A DNA stretch of 64,000 nt from Salinicoccus sp. RF5 (GTDB lineage: Bacteria; Bacillota; Bacilli; Staphylococcales; Salinicoccaceae), in the NCBI RefSeq assembly GCF_020786625.1, contig NZ_JAJGRC010000001.1:806001-870000 (forward strand). The letters are read 5' to 3'. Every line of letters begins with the position of its first letter. The first letter of the stretch is position 1. This document shows positions 8,570 through 16,617 of the stretch, piece by piece. The translations under genes were made by a program, and so were the position numbers. The notes below the pieces were generated by a model. That model did not search any database and was not told where the DNA came from. It worked only from the letters and a program-made list of their open reading frames with translations.

Positions 8570-9082
8570 TCAGCCGAGCTGGGCTGAAATTTCACGGTTG
8601 AAGTCTTCTAGGTCATCCGGCTTACGGCTCGTGACCATGTTATGGCAGACTACAACGGATTTGTCATGCACCTTGGCCCCTGCGTTCTCAAGATCCTTCC
8701 TTACGGAAATGAAGGAAGTGATGTTGCGGTCCTTCAGCATGTCAGTATCTATGAGCACTTGAGGACCGTGGCAGATGGCGAATGTCGGCTTGTCTTCCTG
8801 CAGGAAGTGTTTTGCAAATTTACCGAAACGACCCTGCTCGTCACTCCGTAGCAGGTCTGGGGAGAATCCACCGGGAATCAGGATTGCATCGTAATCTTCA
8901 GGCTTTACATCTGCAATGCCTTTATCCGCCTTGAACTTGCCGCCCTGCTTGCCTTCTATTTCTCCAGCTTCCGGTGCGATGACTTCCACCTCATGGCCGT
9001 CATTCTGAAGCGCCTCTACCGGGTTTGTATATTCTACATCTTCTACCATGTCAGTCATGATTACTGCGACTTTCTTAGCCAA
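8570..9082 (-). CDS. DJ-1/PfpI family protein (general stress protein 18 type)
   Basis: 170 residues from the TTG at 9,082, where AAGGAG is 8 nt away; the GTG at 9,091 would leave no spacer. The product then starts [21 protein letters not shown], the PfpI pattern. The nucleophile elbow [11 protein letters not shown] (about 100-110) has the conserved Cys-His pair, and Glu17 sits in VEDVEY as in YraA/PfpI. Family members are deglycases or chaperone-like stress proteins; the exact reaction is not established. On the minus strand a GTTTAA about 95 nt upstream could be a sigma-B -35, but its -10 is poor. The gap to the next gene carries two tandem TATAGTGTTCCACA copies. Confidence 0.88.
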   Translation of the reverse strand: MAKKVAVIMTDMVEDVEYTNPVEALQNDGHEVEVIAPEAGEIEGKQGGKFKADKGIADVKPEDYDAILIPGGFSPDLLRSDEQGRFGKFAKHFLQEDKPTFAICHGPQVLIDTDMLKDRNITSFISVRKDLENAGAKVHDKSVVVCHNMVTSRKPDDLEDFNREISAQLG

Positions 9083-9197
9083 ATCAATCACTCCTTAATA
9101 GAATGTCATTACATTATATAGTGTTCCACATATAGTGTTCCACATTTCAAGAGTCTTTAAACATATATTCATGTCATCTACATACAAATCCATGATA

Positions 9198-9226
9198 TTG
9201 ACAAATAGAACAGATGTTCCTATACT
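9198..9226 (+). promoter_or_regulatory. Sigma-A promoter with LexA (SOS) box in the spacer
   Basis: TTGACA (9,198-9,203), a 17-nt spacer, and TATACT (9,221-9,226). The spacer contains GAACAGATGTTC (9,208-9,219), an exact match to the Gram-positive LexA core GAACNNNNGTTC. LexA bound here would block RNA polymerase directly. It drives the 79-residue gene at 9,247. Confidence 0.8.
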
Positions 9227-9246
9227 GGTCTGGCAGGAGTGATCAT

Positions 9247-9486
9247 ATGCAGTATTCATACGATAAGGATCTGGAATATAAGATTCTATATAATGTAAAG
9301 AATCATCTTTTCGAGTATCCCAACACGAGCATGGCGGAATATGACATCCGGACCGTCGACTTCCATATGAAGCTGATGGAGCAGAAAGGCCTGCTCAGAC
9401 TGACGCCGTTCGACTACGACTTCTACTACAGCAATATAGAGCTGACGGATGAAGGCGAAGCGATGCTCGGAGAGAAAGTCCGGTAG
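9247..9486 (+). CDS. YjcQ-like small winged-helix protein, likely SOS-controlled
   Basis: 79 residues starting MQYSYDKDLEYKILYNVKNHL, with CAGGAG 9 nt before the ATG. The order of two helices, a recognition-like helix (VDFHMKLMEQKGLL), a beta wing and the ending IELTDEGEAML fits the YjcQ family, known from the B. subtilis PBSX/SKIN-type phage regions (recalled). No function is established. The promoter has a LexA box, so DNA damage should induce it. No prophage genes are adjacent. Confidence 0.7.
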   Translation: MQYSYDKDLEYKILYNVKNHLFEYPNTSMAEYDIRTVDFHMKLMEQKGLLRLTPFDYDFYYSNIELTDEGEAMLGEKVR

Positions 9487-9491
9487 CCCCA

Positions 9492-9518
9492 CCCCTCCCG
9501 ATTACGGGAGGGGTTTTT
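9492..9518 (+). terminator. Terminator after the YjcQ-like gene
   Basis: CCCCTCCCG and CGGGAGGGG around a 4-nt loop, then TTTTT. The last T overlaps the stop codon of the convergent gene. Confidence 0.92.
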
Positions 9519-9961
9519 CATATGGGAAGGTTGAACGCTTTGCGGACCGCCTTCTCCATTTCATCATCAAGCACGATGACCGGATCATCCGAATCGAACC
9601 CGCCGATCATCTTCCCATCCTCGACCGAATCCACGATGGCCAGCCATTCGACACGCAATATATACTCCTCTTTTCCGAAGTGCGGGTTGATCCTCTGTAT
9701 CTCCTTGAAGGGATACGTCTCCTGCTCGATCAGCAGCCCGCCCTGATGCATCCTGAAATCCTGGAAGGGCACGGCGGAATCGACCACCCGCCCGACCCCG
9801 AGCCATCCTTGGCGTGTACTGTACAGTGCAAACAGGTCCCCTCCCCCAGGACCCATGACACTTCTTTTGAAGCGTGTCGTCGTCACACTTACAATCCCTA
9901 GCTTCCGGTACGTCTCGAAATCCCGGAATGTATTGTTGAACTTTCCATTTATTGCATACAT
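9518..9961 (-). CDS. Hypothetical protein, 147 residues
   Basis: Soluble, with no signal or membrane segment. A GAGGTG site precedes the ATG. The middle, GDLFALYSTRQGWLGVGRVVDS (about residues 41-62), looks like the strand pattern of EVE/PUA-type RNA-binding folds (a GD, a tyrosine, then GVGRV), but the match is weak. The C-terminal helix EMEKAVRKAFNLPI is amphipathic. It sits alone between a LexA-linked gene and the sigma-B-type genes. The function is unknown. Confidence 0.6.
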   Translation of the reverse strand: MYAINGKFNNTFRDFETYRKLGIVSVTTTRFKRSVMGPGGGDLFALYSTRQGWLGVGRVVDSAVPFQDFRMHQGGLLIEQETYPFKEIQRINPHFGKEEYILRVEWLAIVDSVEDGKMIGGFDSDDPVIVLDDEMEKAVRKAFNLPI

Positions 9962-9997
9962 GTAATCACCTCATCCCACTCTACCCAAAAGGGTAAT

Positions 9998-10023
9998 GTT
10001 TCACTCCAATTCGTGGGGGGTAC
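9998..10023 (+). promoter_or_regulatory. Sigma-B-like promoter 1
   Basis: GTTTCA (9,998-10,003), a 14-nt spacer and GGGTAC (10,018-10,023) each differ by one base from the sigma-B elements GTTTAA and GGGTAT. It lies 31 nt before the gene at 10,054. Confidence 0.65.
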
Positions 10024-10053
10024 TGAATAAAAAAGGAAAGGAGCGGTTGTTTC

Positions 10054-10248
10054 ATGGCCAAAAAGGATAAGACTGACAGGATGTTCGAAGAATCTTCCGA
10101 AGATAAGCTTGGACAACGCGATTCAGAAGACGACTCCATGGAGGATGTCCTTTCCGATATAAATAAAAAGCGCAAGGAATTCTATGTGGATGAAGAGACG
10201 GATAAGAGCGTCTTCCACGACAATCGTCACGATTCAGGTAATCGCTAG
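10054..10248 (+). CDS. Small, highly charged protein, putative stress protein
   Basis: 64 residues, almost entirely charged or polar (MAKKDKTDRMFEESSEDK...), with no hydrophobic core, so probably disordered. AGGAG precedes the ATG. No family is recognised. It is the first of three small hydrophilic proteins, each preceded by a sigma-B-like promoter, and is expected to be a general-stress product. Confidence 0.65.
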   Translation: MAKKDKTDRMFEESSEDKLGQRDSEDDSMEDVLSDINKKRKEFYVDEETDKSVFHDNRHDSGNR

Positions 10249-10250
10249 AG

Positions 10251-10275
10251 GTTTAATCCACAGATGAACGGGGAA
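10251..10275 (+). promoter_or_regulatory. Sigma-B-like promoter 2 (csbD-like)
   Basis: GTTTAA (10,251-10,256), a 13-nt spacer and GGGGAA (10,270-10,275). The -35 is perfect and the -10 fits GGGWAW except for one base. It begins just after the stop codon of the preceding gene. Confidence 0.7.
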
Positions 10276-10325
10276 TGGACCTGTGTAAAGCAAAACAACA
10301 ATAATCAAGAAGAGGTGTATTATTC

Positions 10326-10508
10326 ATGGCAGACGATACTAGCAAAAAAGACAAACTGATGGGCAAGGCAAAAAAAGCCGCAGGTGACATGATGAACGAT
10401 GACAAGACGAAGGAAGAAGGCAAGCGCCAAGAGACGGAAGGCAAAGTGAAAGATGCTGCGAACGACGTCAAGGAAAAAGCCACTGATGCCTTCAACGACA
10501 GAAAATAA
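10326..10508 (+). CDS. CsbD family stress protein
   Basis: 60 residues, a helix-rich hydrophilic CsbD protein: KLMGKAKKAAGDMMNDDKTK (about 11-30) and EGKVKDAANDVKEKA follow the family pattern GKxKexxGkltdD..eGk.....GkvkekvGdak. CsbD proteins are abundant, sigma-B-controlled in B. subtilis, and of unknown mechanism. A sigma-B-like promoter is 51 nt upstream, an AGAGGTG site is present, and a terminator follows. Confidence 0.9.
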   Translation: MADDTSKKDKLMGKAKKAAGDMMNDDKTKEEGKRQETEGKVKDAANDVKEKATDAFNDRK

Positions 10509-10516
10509 CATCCCCC

Positions 10517-10543
10517 AGCACCGTCAAATGCACGGTGCTTTTT
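10517..10543 (+). terminator. Terminator after csbD-like gene
   Basis: AGCACCGT and ACGGTGCT around a 7-nt loop, then TTTTT. Confidence 0.92.
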
Positions 10544-10563
10544 CTATGGATTTGTAGAATCAT

Positions 10564-10589
10564 GTTTAGCCTCCTGTATGTATAGGTAG
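10564..10589 (+). promoter_or_regulatory. Sigma-B-like promoter 3
   Basis: GTTTAG (10,564-10,569), a 14-nt spacer and AGGTAG (10,584-10,589). It is weaker than the two preceding sites but has the same spacing. Confidence 0.45.
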
Positions 10590-10625
10590 ATACATTATAT
10601 AAAGATAATATCAAAGGAGATGTTA

Positions 10626-10916
10626 ATGATGGCTGAAGAGAAAAAAGGATTGTTTGATAAGGCAAAAGATCTTGTAAACAAAGCGAAAAGTGAAGATACG
10701 CGTAAAGACGTATCCGAGAACTGGGACAATATAAAGGAACAAGGCGACCAGCATGCGGATAAAGTCGGTGCCGGCGACAAATGGGATAAAGTAAGTGAAA
10801 CAGGCGACAAGGTCGTCGACAAATACGGCATTGATGGAGATCCAGGCGAAGGCGAAAAGGATAAGACGACTCGCGCCGGTGATAATGCCAATGATAAGGG
10901 CAATGATGGCAAATAA
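10626..10916 (+). CDS. Small hydrophilic protein, MT0933/CsbD-like
   Basis: 96 residues from the ATG at 10,626; the ATG at 10,629 is equally possible, since AAGGAG lies 6 or 9 nt away. GLFDKAKDLVNKAKSED and AGDKWDKVSETGDKVVDKYG resemble the MT0933-type family, named for an antitoxin but often unlinked to any toxin, and also CsbD proteins. No toxin gene is adjacent, so a stress role is more likely than a toxin-antitoxin role. The C-terminus is rich in Asp, Lys and Gly. Confidence 0.65.
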   Translation: MMAEEKKGLFDKAKDLVNKAKSEDTRKDVSENWDNIKEQGDQHADKVGAGDKWDKVSETGDKVVDKYGIDGDPGEGEKDKTTRAGDNANDKGNDGK

Positions 10917-10930
10917 CAGTACATCAATAT

Positions 10931-10966
10931 AAAAAAGGTGGATTCCATATGGAATCCACCTTTTTT
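10931..10966. terminator. Bidirectional terminator between convergent genes
   Basis: AAAAAAGGTGGATTCC and its complement form a 36-nt perfect palindrome around CATATG, with T-runs in both directions. It serves the MT0933-like gene and the convergent lipoprotein gene. Confidence 0.93.
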
Positions 10967-10969
10967 ATG

Positions 10970-11719
10970 CTATTCATCGGCAACAACGAGTTCGTCATCC
11001 GCACTGCCAGTATCCGTCTCCAGGTTTTCCAACTGGTCGATGGAGCGGGTGGCACTCGAGAGGTACTTGCTGCTGTTCTTCAGATGAATGTCGAGCATCT
11101 CCTCGTTCATGCCGTGTTCTTCATTCTGGTTCATCAGTTTGAACTCGATCAGTGCAAGCGTACGGTTTGAAATCGCCAGATACAGATCCGCCTTCACCCG
11201 TTCAAACAGCTCTTCATGCTCTGGCACCAGAAATGCCGGCGCCTCCAGGCCATCCACCTGCATCTCGAGCCCTTCATAGGATTCGTGCATCGCTTCCAGA
11301 TTCGCTGCCAGCGTCTTGTTATCGAGCTCATGCCACAGGAACTGATTGTACATCGGCGTGAAGGTCTCGGCCCATACAGTGGAGATTTCATCCTGTATCT
11401 CTTCCGCGTCCTGGGTCATGTCCTCTATATGCACCGTTTCCTTTTTGGAATAGTCGACATCAACTGCGAGCATGTCCTTGCGGCTTACGGCATCCGTAGC
11501 ATGTTCCTCGTAATCATCCAGGTTCAGCTTGGTTGTCCGGTCTGTATATTTTATGGAGTCATCCAACTGGATGCTCTTATGTGTAATCATGTTCACCATC
11601 GGTCTGTCAGCCTTGAAATCCTCGAAGTCGACATTTTGCTCCGCATCAGCACCACATGCTGTCAGCAGCCCCACTGCGAATAATAGGAATATCGGTCTCA
11701 ATTTGGTCGTCTCCTTCAT
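10970..11719 (-). CDS. Putative lipoprotein, unknown function
   Basis: 249 residues with a lipoprotein signal: hydrophobic IFLLFAVGLL then lipobox LTAC-G (Cys22). After the signal the chain is acidic and helix-rich, with no clear domain. The ATG at 11,719 has a poor ribosome site, while AAGGAG lies 9 nt before a TTG at 11,701, which would give a shorter signal peptide (MRPIFLLF...). It is expected on the outer face of the membrane. It is single, and convergent with the stress genes. Confidence 0.7.
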   Translation of the reverse strand: MKETTKLRPIFLLFAVGLLTACGADAEQNVDFEDFKADRPMVNMITHKSIQLDDSIKYTDRTTKLNLDDYEEHATDAVSRKDMLAVDVDYSKKETVHIEDMTQDAEEIQDEISTVWAETFTPMYNQFLWHELDNKTLAANLEAMHESYEGLEMQVDGLEAPAFLVPEHEELFERVKADLYLAISNRTLALIEFKLMNQNEEHGMNEEMLDIHLKNSSKYLSSATRSIDQLENLETDTGSADDELVVADE

Positions 11720-11820
11720 CTTTCTGATGCTTTCCCCTATATACCGAACCTATTGTAACACAACTGTAATATTAGCAAAAGCCCGATAAAAGCACTCTGA
11801 TTTTACAGGAATATGAAAGG

Positions 11821-11843
11821 CTCCCGGACGCTTGGTCCGGGAG
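11821..11843 (-). terminator. Hairpin after the APC permease gene
   Basis: CTCCCGGAC and GTCCGGGAG form a 9-bp stem around a 5-nt loop. The minus-strand tail CCTTTCATATT is only modestly T-rich. Confidence 0.65.
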
Positions 11844-11910
11844 TCTGGATGTACAGGTTAGTCACCGATATCATATAAAATTTGCCATCGGCCAGTACGG
11901 TCATCCCTGA

Positions 11911-13335
11911 TTATTCATCCTTGTTCAGGATGAGGTAGTCGAGCTCCTCTTTCGTCAGGGCCCTAAGCTTCTTCAGCTGGAACAGGAAGAAGATGGCGCC
12001 GAGTGCGACCCAGGCACCGAGCGCGATATAGGATGGCGCGCTGAGTGATGCAGGTGACCCCGGATACAGCAGCAGTACAAGAAATATCAGAGAAATCAGC
12101 GCACCCAGTACACCAAAGATGATATAGAGGATGTTGTAGTTCTCCTTTTTGCTGAAGAACTTGACCGCTACGAGGCTTGTGATCAGAAATGCGACCGACA
12201 CGCCGGTCGATGACATGTCGACGATCCAGCTGAGTGCTGTACGGCCGAGCCAAGGTGCCGCGAGACACACGGTCATGATGAAGAGTACTGAGACATAAGG
12301 TGTTTTATTTTTGCCGAGCTTCATGAATACAGGCGGGATGAAACGCGCCCGCCCGAGGGCGAACAATAGCCGGGAAGAGGACAGATAGAAGCCGTTCAAT
12401 CCCGTAAATACCCCGAATGAGATCGCCAGTGCGAGCAGTGTCATTCCAAGACCGCCCATTCCAGACTGGACGACGGATCCCGTCACCCAAAGTGCCCCAT
12501 CGATCGACTGCTCGTCCGGGTACACCCAGGAAGTGATGAGGATCATCAGCACGTAGGTGATGATGGAGGCGATGATGCCGAAGACGATGAGCTTGAACGT
12601 CTTATCCGGGCTGAATTTGAATTCTTCAGCCGCCTGCGGGATGTTGTCGAACCCGACATACATCCACGGAGCGATGGCAACGATCAGGATGATCGAAGTC
12701 CATACGCCGTTCCCCTCATTGAACAGTGGCTCAGCATTCGACAGCGCAAACTCGCCCGAGAAGAATGACCATCCGAAGAGGACGGAAACTACGAGCGCCA
12801 TGAACAGGCAGAACAGGAACTGGAGATTTCCAGACAGGCCGCTCCCCTTGATTGATATGAAGGCAAAGAGGATGAGCACGAGGGATGACAAAATGACTTC
12901 CATGATGTAGACATCCCAGCCTGCAATCGTATATAGATAGCCGATTTCAAGAAATTCAGGTAGAATGAACTTGAACAGCAGGCTGAAGGCGCTGGCATTC
13001 AGTGCGACGACACATATGTATCCGAGTGCCAGAAACCATGATGCGATGAAGCTGACGTATTTACCGAAACCGACATAACTGAAGGCGAACTCACCGCCCG
13101 AGACCGGAAAGCGCGTCGTCAGGCCGCCATATGCCACAGCGATGATCAGCATCAGGATGCCGCCGATGGTGATGCCGAGGGTCGACCCGAGCGTACCCGA
13201 GGAAGCCAGCCAATCCCCCGGGAGTATGAAGGCACCCCACCCGATGCTTGAACCATAGGCAATGGCCCAGATGAAACGTTTGGACATGGTATTATCGAGC
13301 TCGGTCCGCTCGACATTGGATATTTTTGTTTCCAT
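11911..13335 (-). CDS. APC superfamily amino acid permease
   Basis: 474 residues from the ATG at 13,335, set by GAGGAG 7 nt upstream; an open frame continues to 13,491 but lacks a ribosome site and would run into the divergent promoter. About twelve to fourteen hydrophobic segments. The first helix has YGSSIGWGAFILPGDWLA (about 22-39), the APC helix-break motif, and PVSGGEFAFSYVGFG follows. The substrate is probably an amino acid or amine. The start region has a CodY-like sequence, which would fit nitrogen control. Confidence 0.87.
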   Translation of the reverse strand: METKISNVERTELDNTMSKRFIWAIAYGSSIGWGAFILPGDWLASSGTLGSTLGITIGGILMLIIAVAYGGLTTRFPVSGGEFAFSYVGFGKYVSFIASWFLALGYICVVALNASAFSLLFKFILPEFLEIGYLYTIAGWDVYIMEVILSSLVLILFAFISIKGSGLSGNLQFLFCLFMALVVSVLFGWSFFSGEFALSNAEPLFNEGNGVWTSIILIVAIAPWMYVGFDNIPQAAEEFKFSPDKTFKLIVFGIIASIITYVLMILITSWVYPDEQSIDGALWVTGSVVQSGMGGLGMTLLALAISFGVFTGLNGFYLSSSRLLFALGRARFIPPVFMKLGKNKTPYVSVLFIMTVCLAAPWLGRTALSWIVDMSSTGVSVAFLITSLVAVKFFSKKENYNILYIIFGVLGALISLIFLVLLLYPGSPASLSAPSYIALGAWVALGAIFFLFQLKKLRALTKEELDYLILNKDE

Positions 13336-13354
13336 ACTTTTAATCTCCTCTGTT

Positions 13355-13369
13355 TGTTTTCTGAAATAT
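13355..13369. promoter_or_regulatory. Weak CodY-like box near the APC permease start
   Basis: TGTTTTCTGAAATAT agrees with the CodY box AATTTTCWGAAAATT at 11 of 15 bases, with the central TTTTCTGAAA intact. It lies 20 nt upstream of the permease start, in the divergent gap. Confidence 0.35.
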
Positions 13370-13438
13370 AGCCTAACAGAGCAGCCGGCAAACGTAAAAT
13401 GGACATATTGCACAATTAAAATGACAGGAGGAAGAAAT

Positions 13439-14773
13439 ATGACATTACTGCGCTTGATGAAATACTCGATATTATCAGGAACACTCCTCATTGCAGCATG
13501 TGGAGACGCTGAAGATCAGTCCGCTGAAGAAACGACGGAGGAACCGACTGAAGAGGCAACTGGGGAAGTTGCTGAGGAGACTTCGGAGGAATCCGGCGAT
13601 ATGCAGGCTTTCGGCGCCGAGGAATGGACCCAGTACCGCTTCAACCCTGAAAAGAATGCCGTCATCGATTCAGGGCATGAACCACTCGAGAATATGAAGT
13701 TCAAGACGGAGGATGAAGTCCGTGCCACGCCAGTAGTTGCGGATGGAAAGCTGTTCATCGGCAACCATAATTCCGGCCATATCCTTGCCTTCGACCTCGA
13801 ATCCGGCGACAGGATATGGGAGGAGACGGCACCGAACTGGATCCATTCCGAAACCATCTATCACGAAGGCACGGTGTATGTCGGATACGGCAACCGCCAC
13901 TTCCAGGATGACGGCGTACGCGGCACCGGGGAAAATGGTGTGATGGCACTTGATGCGGAAAGTGGCGAAATCCTCTGGCAGTTCGAAACAGACGGGGAAG
14001 TCATGCCGACACCGGCCATACATGGCGATCATCTCTACATCACGACCGGAGACCGCCACCTCTACAAGCTGACACTTGATGAGGGGGAGCTTGCGCATCA
14101 GCATGAACTCGGCTCCACCATCAGCATGTCCTCGCCGAATATACATGAAGACACGCTCTATGTCGGCGGCAGCGGCCCGATGCCCTATACTTTCTATGCA
14201 TATGACCTCGAGCAGGATGAGTTGAAATGGCAGACCGAGTTCGATGAAGTCGTAATGGGACTCGATGATGTTCCCCCTGCCGTAAGTGACGGCACTGTCG
14301 TCACCACTGCCCTCGTCGAAAATGAAGAGGGAGAATCCGAGCATGAAATCTATGCGATGGACATTGAATCCGGCGAAATCCTCTGGGAGGACAACTGGGG
14401 AACCGGCCAGCCCGTCCAGAACAACAAATCCGGTGCGCCGATGATATATGAAGGCACCGTATATGTTGCCAGCCCAAAAACGAAGACTTACTATGCATAT
14501 GACCTGGAGACGGGTGAGCAGCTGTGGGCGTATGAAGATGAGGCGGCCAAGGCACCGCCGGTGGCGAAGAACGGCATCGTCTACTTCTCCAATGTTGAAG
14601 GACGGGTTGTCGGCATGGATGCCGAGACCGGTGAGCCGGTCAAGGAAAAAGTACTCGGCGGCACCCTCGCCCCTGCCGGCCCAATCATCGTCAATGATAC
14701 CCTCTTCGTCGGCAGCCAGGACAGCTACGTCTATGTCGTCCCGTTGAGTGACTTTGCAGACGCCAAAGAATAG
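13439..14773 (+). CDS. PQQ-like beta-propeller repeat lipoprotein
   Basis: 444 residues from the ATG at 13,439, with ACAGGAGGAA upstream. Signal peptide and lipobox LIAACG put Cys21 at the N-terminus of the mature protein. A Glu/Thr-rich spacer (about 24-50) precedes about seven blades with the PQQ-repeat signature AFDLESGDRIWE, ALDAESGEILWQ, AMDIESGEILWE and AYDLETGEQLWA. Despite the name, such proteins often bind no quinone. It is anchored to the outer membrane face and is likely a scaffold or binding protein. It is divergent from the APC permease. Confidence 0.85.
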   Translation: MTLLRLMKYSILSGTLLIAACGDAEDQSAEETTEEPTEEATGEVAEETSEESGDMQAFGAEEWTQYRFNPEKNAVIDSGHEPLENMKFKTEDEVRATPVVADGKLFIGNHNSGHILAFDLESGDRIWEETAPNWIHSETIYHEGTVYVGYGNRHFQDDGVRGTGENGVMALDAESGEILWQFETDGEVMPTPAIHGDHLYITTGDRHLYKLTLDEGELAHQHELGSTISMSSPNIHEDTLYVGGSGPMPYTFYAYDLEQDELKWQTEFDEVVMGLDDVPPAVSDGTVVTTALVENEEGESEHEIYAMDIESGEILWEDNWGTGQPVQNNKSGAPMIYEGTVYVASPKTKTYYAYDLETGEQLWAYEDEAAKAPPVAKNGIVYFSNVEGRVVGMDAETGEPVKEKVLGGTLAPAGPIIVNDTLFVGSQDSYVYVVPLSDFADAKE

Positions 14774-14807
14774 GTTGATGGAGACCGGATGGTCATGCCC
14801 AGCCCTT

Positions 14808-14840
14808 AATTGTCATTCACCCGGACACTCAATGACAGTT
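14808..14840 (+). repeat. Dispersed repeat element, single degenerate unit
   Basis: AATTGTCATTCACC followed by AATGACAGTT, the two half-sites of the 41-bp repeat family, 23 nt apart. It lies between convergent genes. Confidence 0.7.
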
Positions 14841-14861
14841 GCCGTCCCATTAATCATAAGA

Positions 14862-14904
14862 ACCAAAAAAGTGGCCCCCTCGTAATGAGGCGGGCCACTT
14901 TTCA
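14862..14904. terminator. Terminator between the PQQ lipoprotein and sdcS-type genes
   Basis: AAGTGGCCC and GGGCCACTT form a 9-bp stem with a long loop, flanked by A- and T-runs, so it can work in both directions. It is best placed for the minus-strand symporter gene. Confidence 0.85.
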
Positions 14905-14908
14905 TCTG

Positions 14909-16522
14909 TTATCCACTATAGTTCAACAGGTCGATGCCGAAGATGAACGGCATCAGGAAGTATACGAATGCTACGATCAGGATGACCCCGACGATGTTCA
15001 GGGCAAAGCCCGTCTTGGCCATCTCCTGGATGCTGATCTTCTGTGTACCGAAGACGATGGCGTTCGGCGGTGTCCCGACCGGCAGCATGAATGCACAGTT
15101 TGCAGCCATGGCGGCCGGCACCATCAATGACAGCGGGTGCACTTCCAGTGCAATCGTCAGACCGGCAAGTACCGGCAGGATCATTGTTGCTGTTGCGGTA
15201 TTGGATGTGATTTCCGTCAGGAACAGGATACCAAGTGCAACAATGAAGATGATGATGACGATATGAATGCCTTCGACAGCCGTCAGAAGTTCACCGAGCC
15301 ATTGGTCGACCCCCGTCTCCACAATCGCTGCTGCCAGTGCGAGACCGCCACCGAAGAGCAGCAGTACGCCCCATGGCAGGTCACGGGCAACAGACCAGTC
15401 GAGTATGCGTTTCGACTTCCTTTTTGTCGGCAGCAGGAACAGGATGACCGACGCCATCATTGCAATCGCGCCGTCCGTAAGCATCTCCGTCACAGACCAG
15501 TTCGACCAGATGAACCCACGGGTGATCCACATGAATGCTGCGAACAGGAAGACGATGAGGACAAGAATCTCTTCCCGTGTGATCTTTCCGAGTTTGTCAA
15601 GCTCACTGGTGATGATCTCACGTCCCCCCGGCAGATGGTCCATGCCATGCTTGAATGAGAAGAAATGCATGTAGGCCCATGCCAGGAGCAGGAAGATGAT
15701 GACGATCGGAACACCGAACAGCATCCACTGTGCAAAACTCATCTCGATGCCGAAGAGCTCCTGGAGCTGGCCGGACATGATGATGAGCGGCGGCGTACCG
15801 ATCAATGTACCGAGGCCGCCGATCGTTCCAGCATAACCGATGCCGAGTACCAGTGATTTTTCGAACTTGCGCAGGTTGTCATCAAGATCATTTTTCGACA
15901 GCGAGTGTGCTTCGCTGATGATCGCCATACCGATCGGAATCATGATCATGACTGCTGCAGTGTTGCTGACGAACATGGACAATACGCCCGTCGCTATCAT
16001 GAAGCCGAGCAGGATGGTCGCCGTCGTCGTGCCGATTGCCTTGATGATCGTCAGTGCAATCCGCGTGTGCAGGTTCCATCTCTCCATGGCAAGTGCCAGC
16101 AGGAATCCTCCAAGGAAGAGGAAGATGATGTCGTTGCCGTAGGCGCTGGTCGTCGTCCCGCTGTCCATGACCCCGCCCAACGGGAAGAGGAACAATGGCA
16201 GAAGCGATGTCGCCGGAATCGGAATGGCTTCCGTAATCCACCATGTCGCAATCCATAATGTGGATGCCACGACAAATACCCCGGCTGAGTCGAGCCCCTC
16301 GGTATTCAGGAAAAGGAGCGTGAGTATGAACAGCAGCGGCCCGAGGATCAGCCCCACCAACTGCATGCGTCCATAGGATTGCTCCGGCCCTTCATTTACA
16401 GGACCACGGTTGCCCTGTTCAGCGTGCTTCTTGGCTTCATCCACACTGAAGAATTTGAGCAGTGACTTCGTCCGTTTGGACTCCCGCCACATATTCTGAT
16501 ATGTATTCTTAAACTTTGACAA
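14909..16522 (-). CDS. sdcS: DASS/SLC13 family sodium:dicarboxylate symporter (SdcS type)
   Basis: 537 residues from the TTG at 16,522, chosen because GGGAGG is 8 nt upstream; the GTG at 16,558 has no site. It imports succinate, malate or fumarate with Na+, as the S. aureus SdcS does. Diagnostic motifs: SNTAAVMIMIP (helix 5), IGYAGTIGGLGTLIGTPP, TSNTATATMILPVLAGL (near 445-461) and PVGTPPNAIVFG. An N-terminal soluble stretch of about 60 residues is present. A cre-like palindrome and a 10-bp inverted repeat lie upstream. The gene name is given by family, not by proof of substrate. Confidence 0.9.
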   Translation of the reverse strand: MSKFKNTYQNMWRESKRTKSLLKFFSVDEAKKHAEQGNRGPVNEGPEQSYGRMQLVGLILGPLLFILTLLFLNTEGLDSAGVFVVASTLWIATWWITEAIPIPATSLLPLFLFPLGGVMDSGTTTSAYGNDIIFLFLGGFLLALAMERWNLHTRIALTIIKAIGTTTATILLGFMIATGVLSMFVSNTAAVMIMIPIGMAIISEAHSLSKNDLDDNLRKFEKSLVLGIGYAGTIGGLGTLIGTPPLIIMSGQLQELFGIEMSFAQWMLFGVPIVIIFLLLAWAYMHFFSFKHGMDHLPGGREIITSELDKLGKITREEILVLIVFLFAAFMWITRGFIWSNWSVTEMLTDGAIAMMASVILFLLPTKRKSKRILDWSVARDLPWGVLLLFGGGLALAAAIVETGVDQWLGELLTAVEGIHIVIIIFIVALGILFLTEITSNTATATMILPVLAGLTIALEVHPLSLMVPAAMAANCAFMLPVGTPPNAIVFGTQKISIQEMAKTGFALNIVGVILIVAFVYFLMPFIFGIDLLNYSG

Positions 16523-16536
16523 TTTCTCTACCTCCC

Positions 16537-16550
16537 AGAAAACGCTTTCT
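16537..16550. promoter_or_regulatory. cre-like CcpA site before sdcS
   Basis: AGAAAACGCTTTCT is a perfect 14-bp palindrome that matches the cre consensus TGWAANCGNTNWCA except at the two end bases. It abuts the ribosome site of the dicarboxylate symporter gene, a place where CcpA could block transcription. Confidence 0.55.
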
Positions 16551-16587
16551 ATTGACACTAGATGAAGATATCATATTTTTTAGAATA

Positions 16588-16617
16588 TTTCCATATGAAT
16601 TTTACACCATATGGAAA
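16588..16617. promoter_or_regulatory. Inverted repeat, likely operator upstream of sdcS
   Basis: TTTCCATATG and CATATGGAAA are perfect 10-bp arms with a 10-nt spacer. On the minus strand one arm overlaps a plausible -35 (TTCATA) that is 18 nt from TATGAT, so a repressor or activator could act here. No known regulator is assigned. Confidence 0.45.

Noticed and set aside
10626-10916. Toxin-antitoxin system based on the MT0933-like protein
   Set aside because: No toxin gene is adjacent, and the context is a set of stress proteins.
13262-13438. Longer start for the PQQ lipoprotein gene
   Set aside because: The upstream extension overlaps the divergent permease and removes the lipoprotein signal; AGGAGG at the ATG 13,439 decides.
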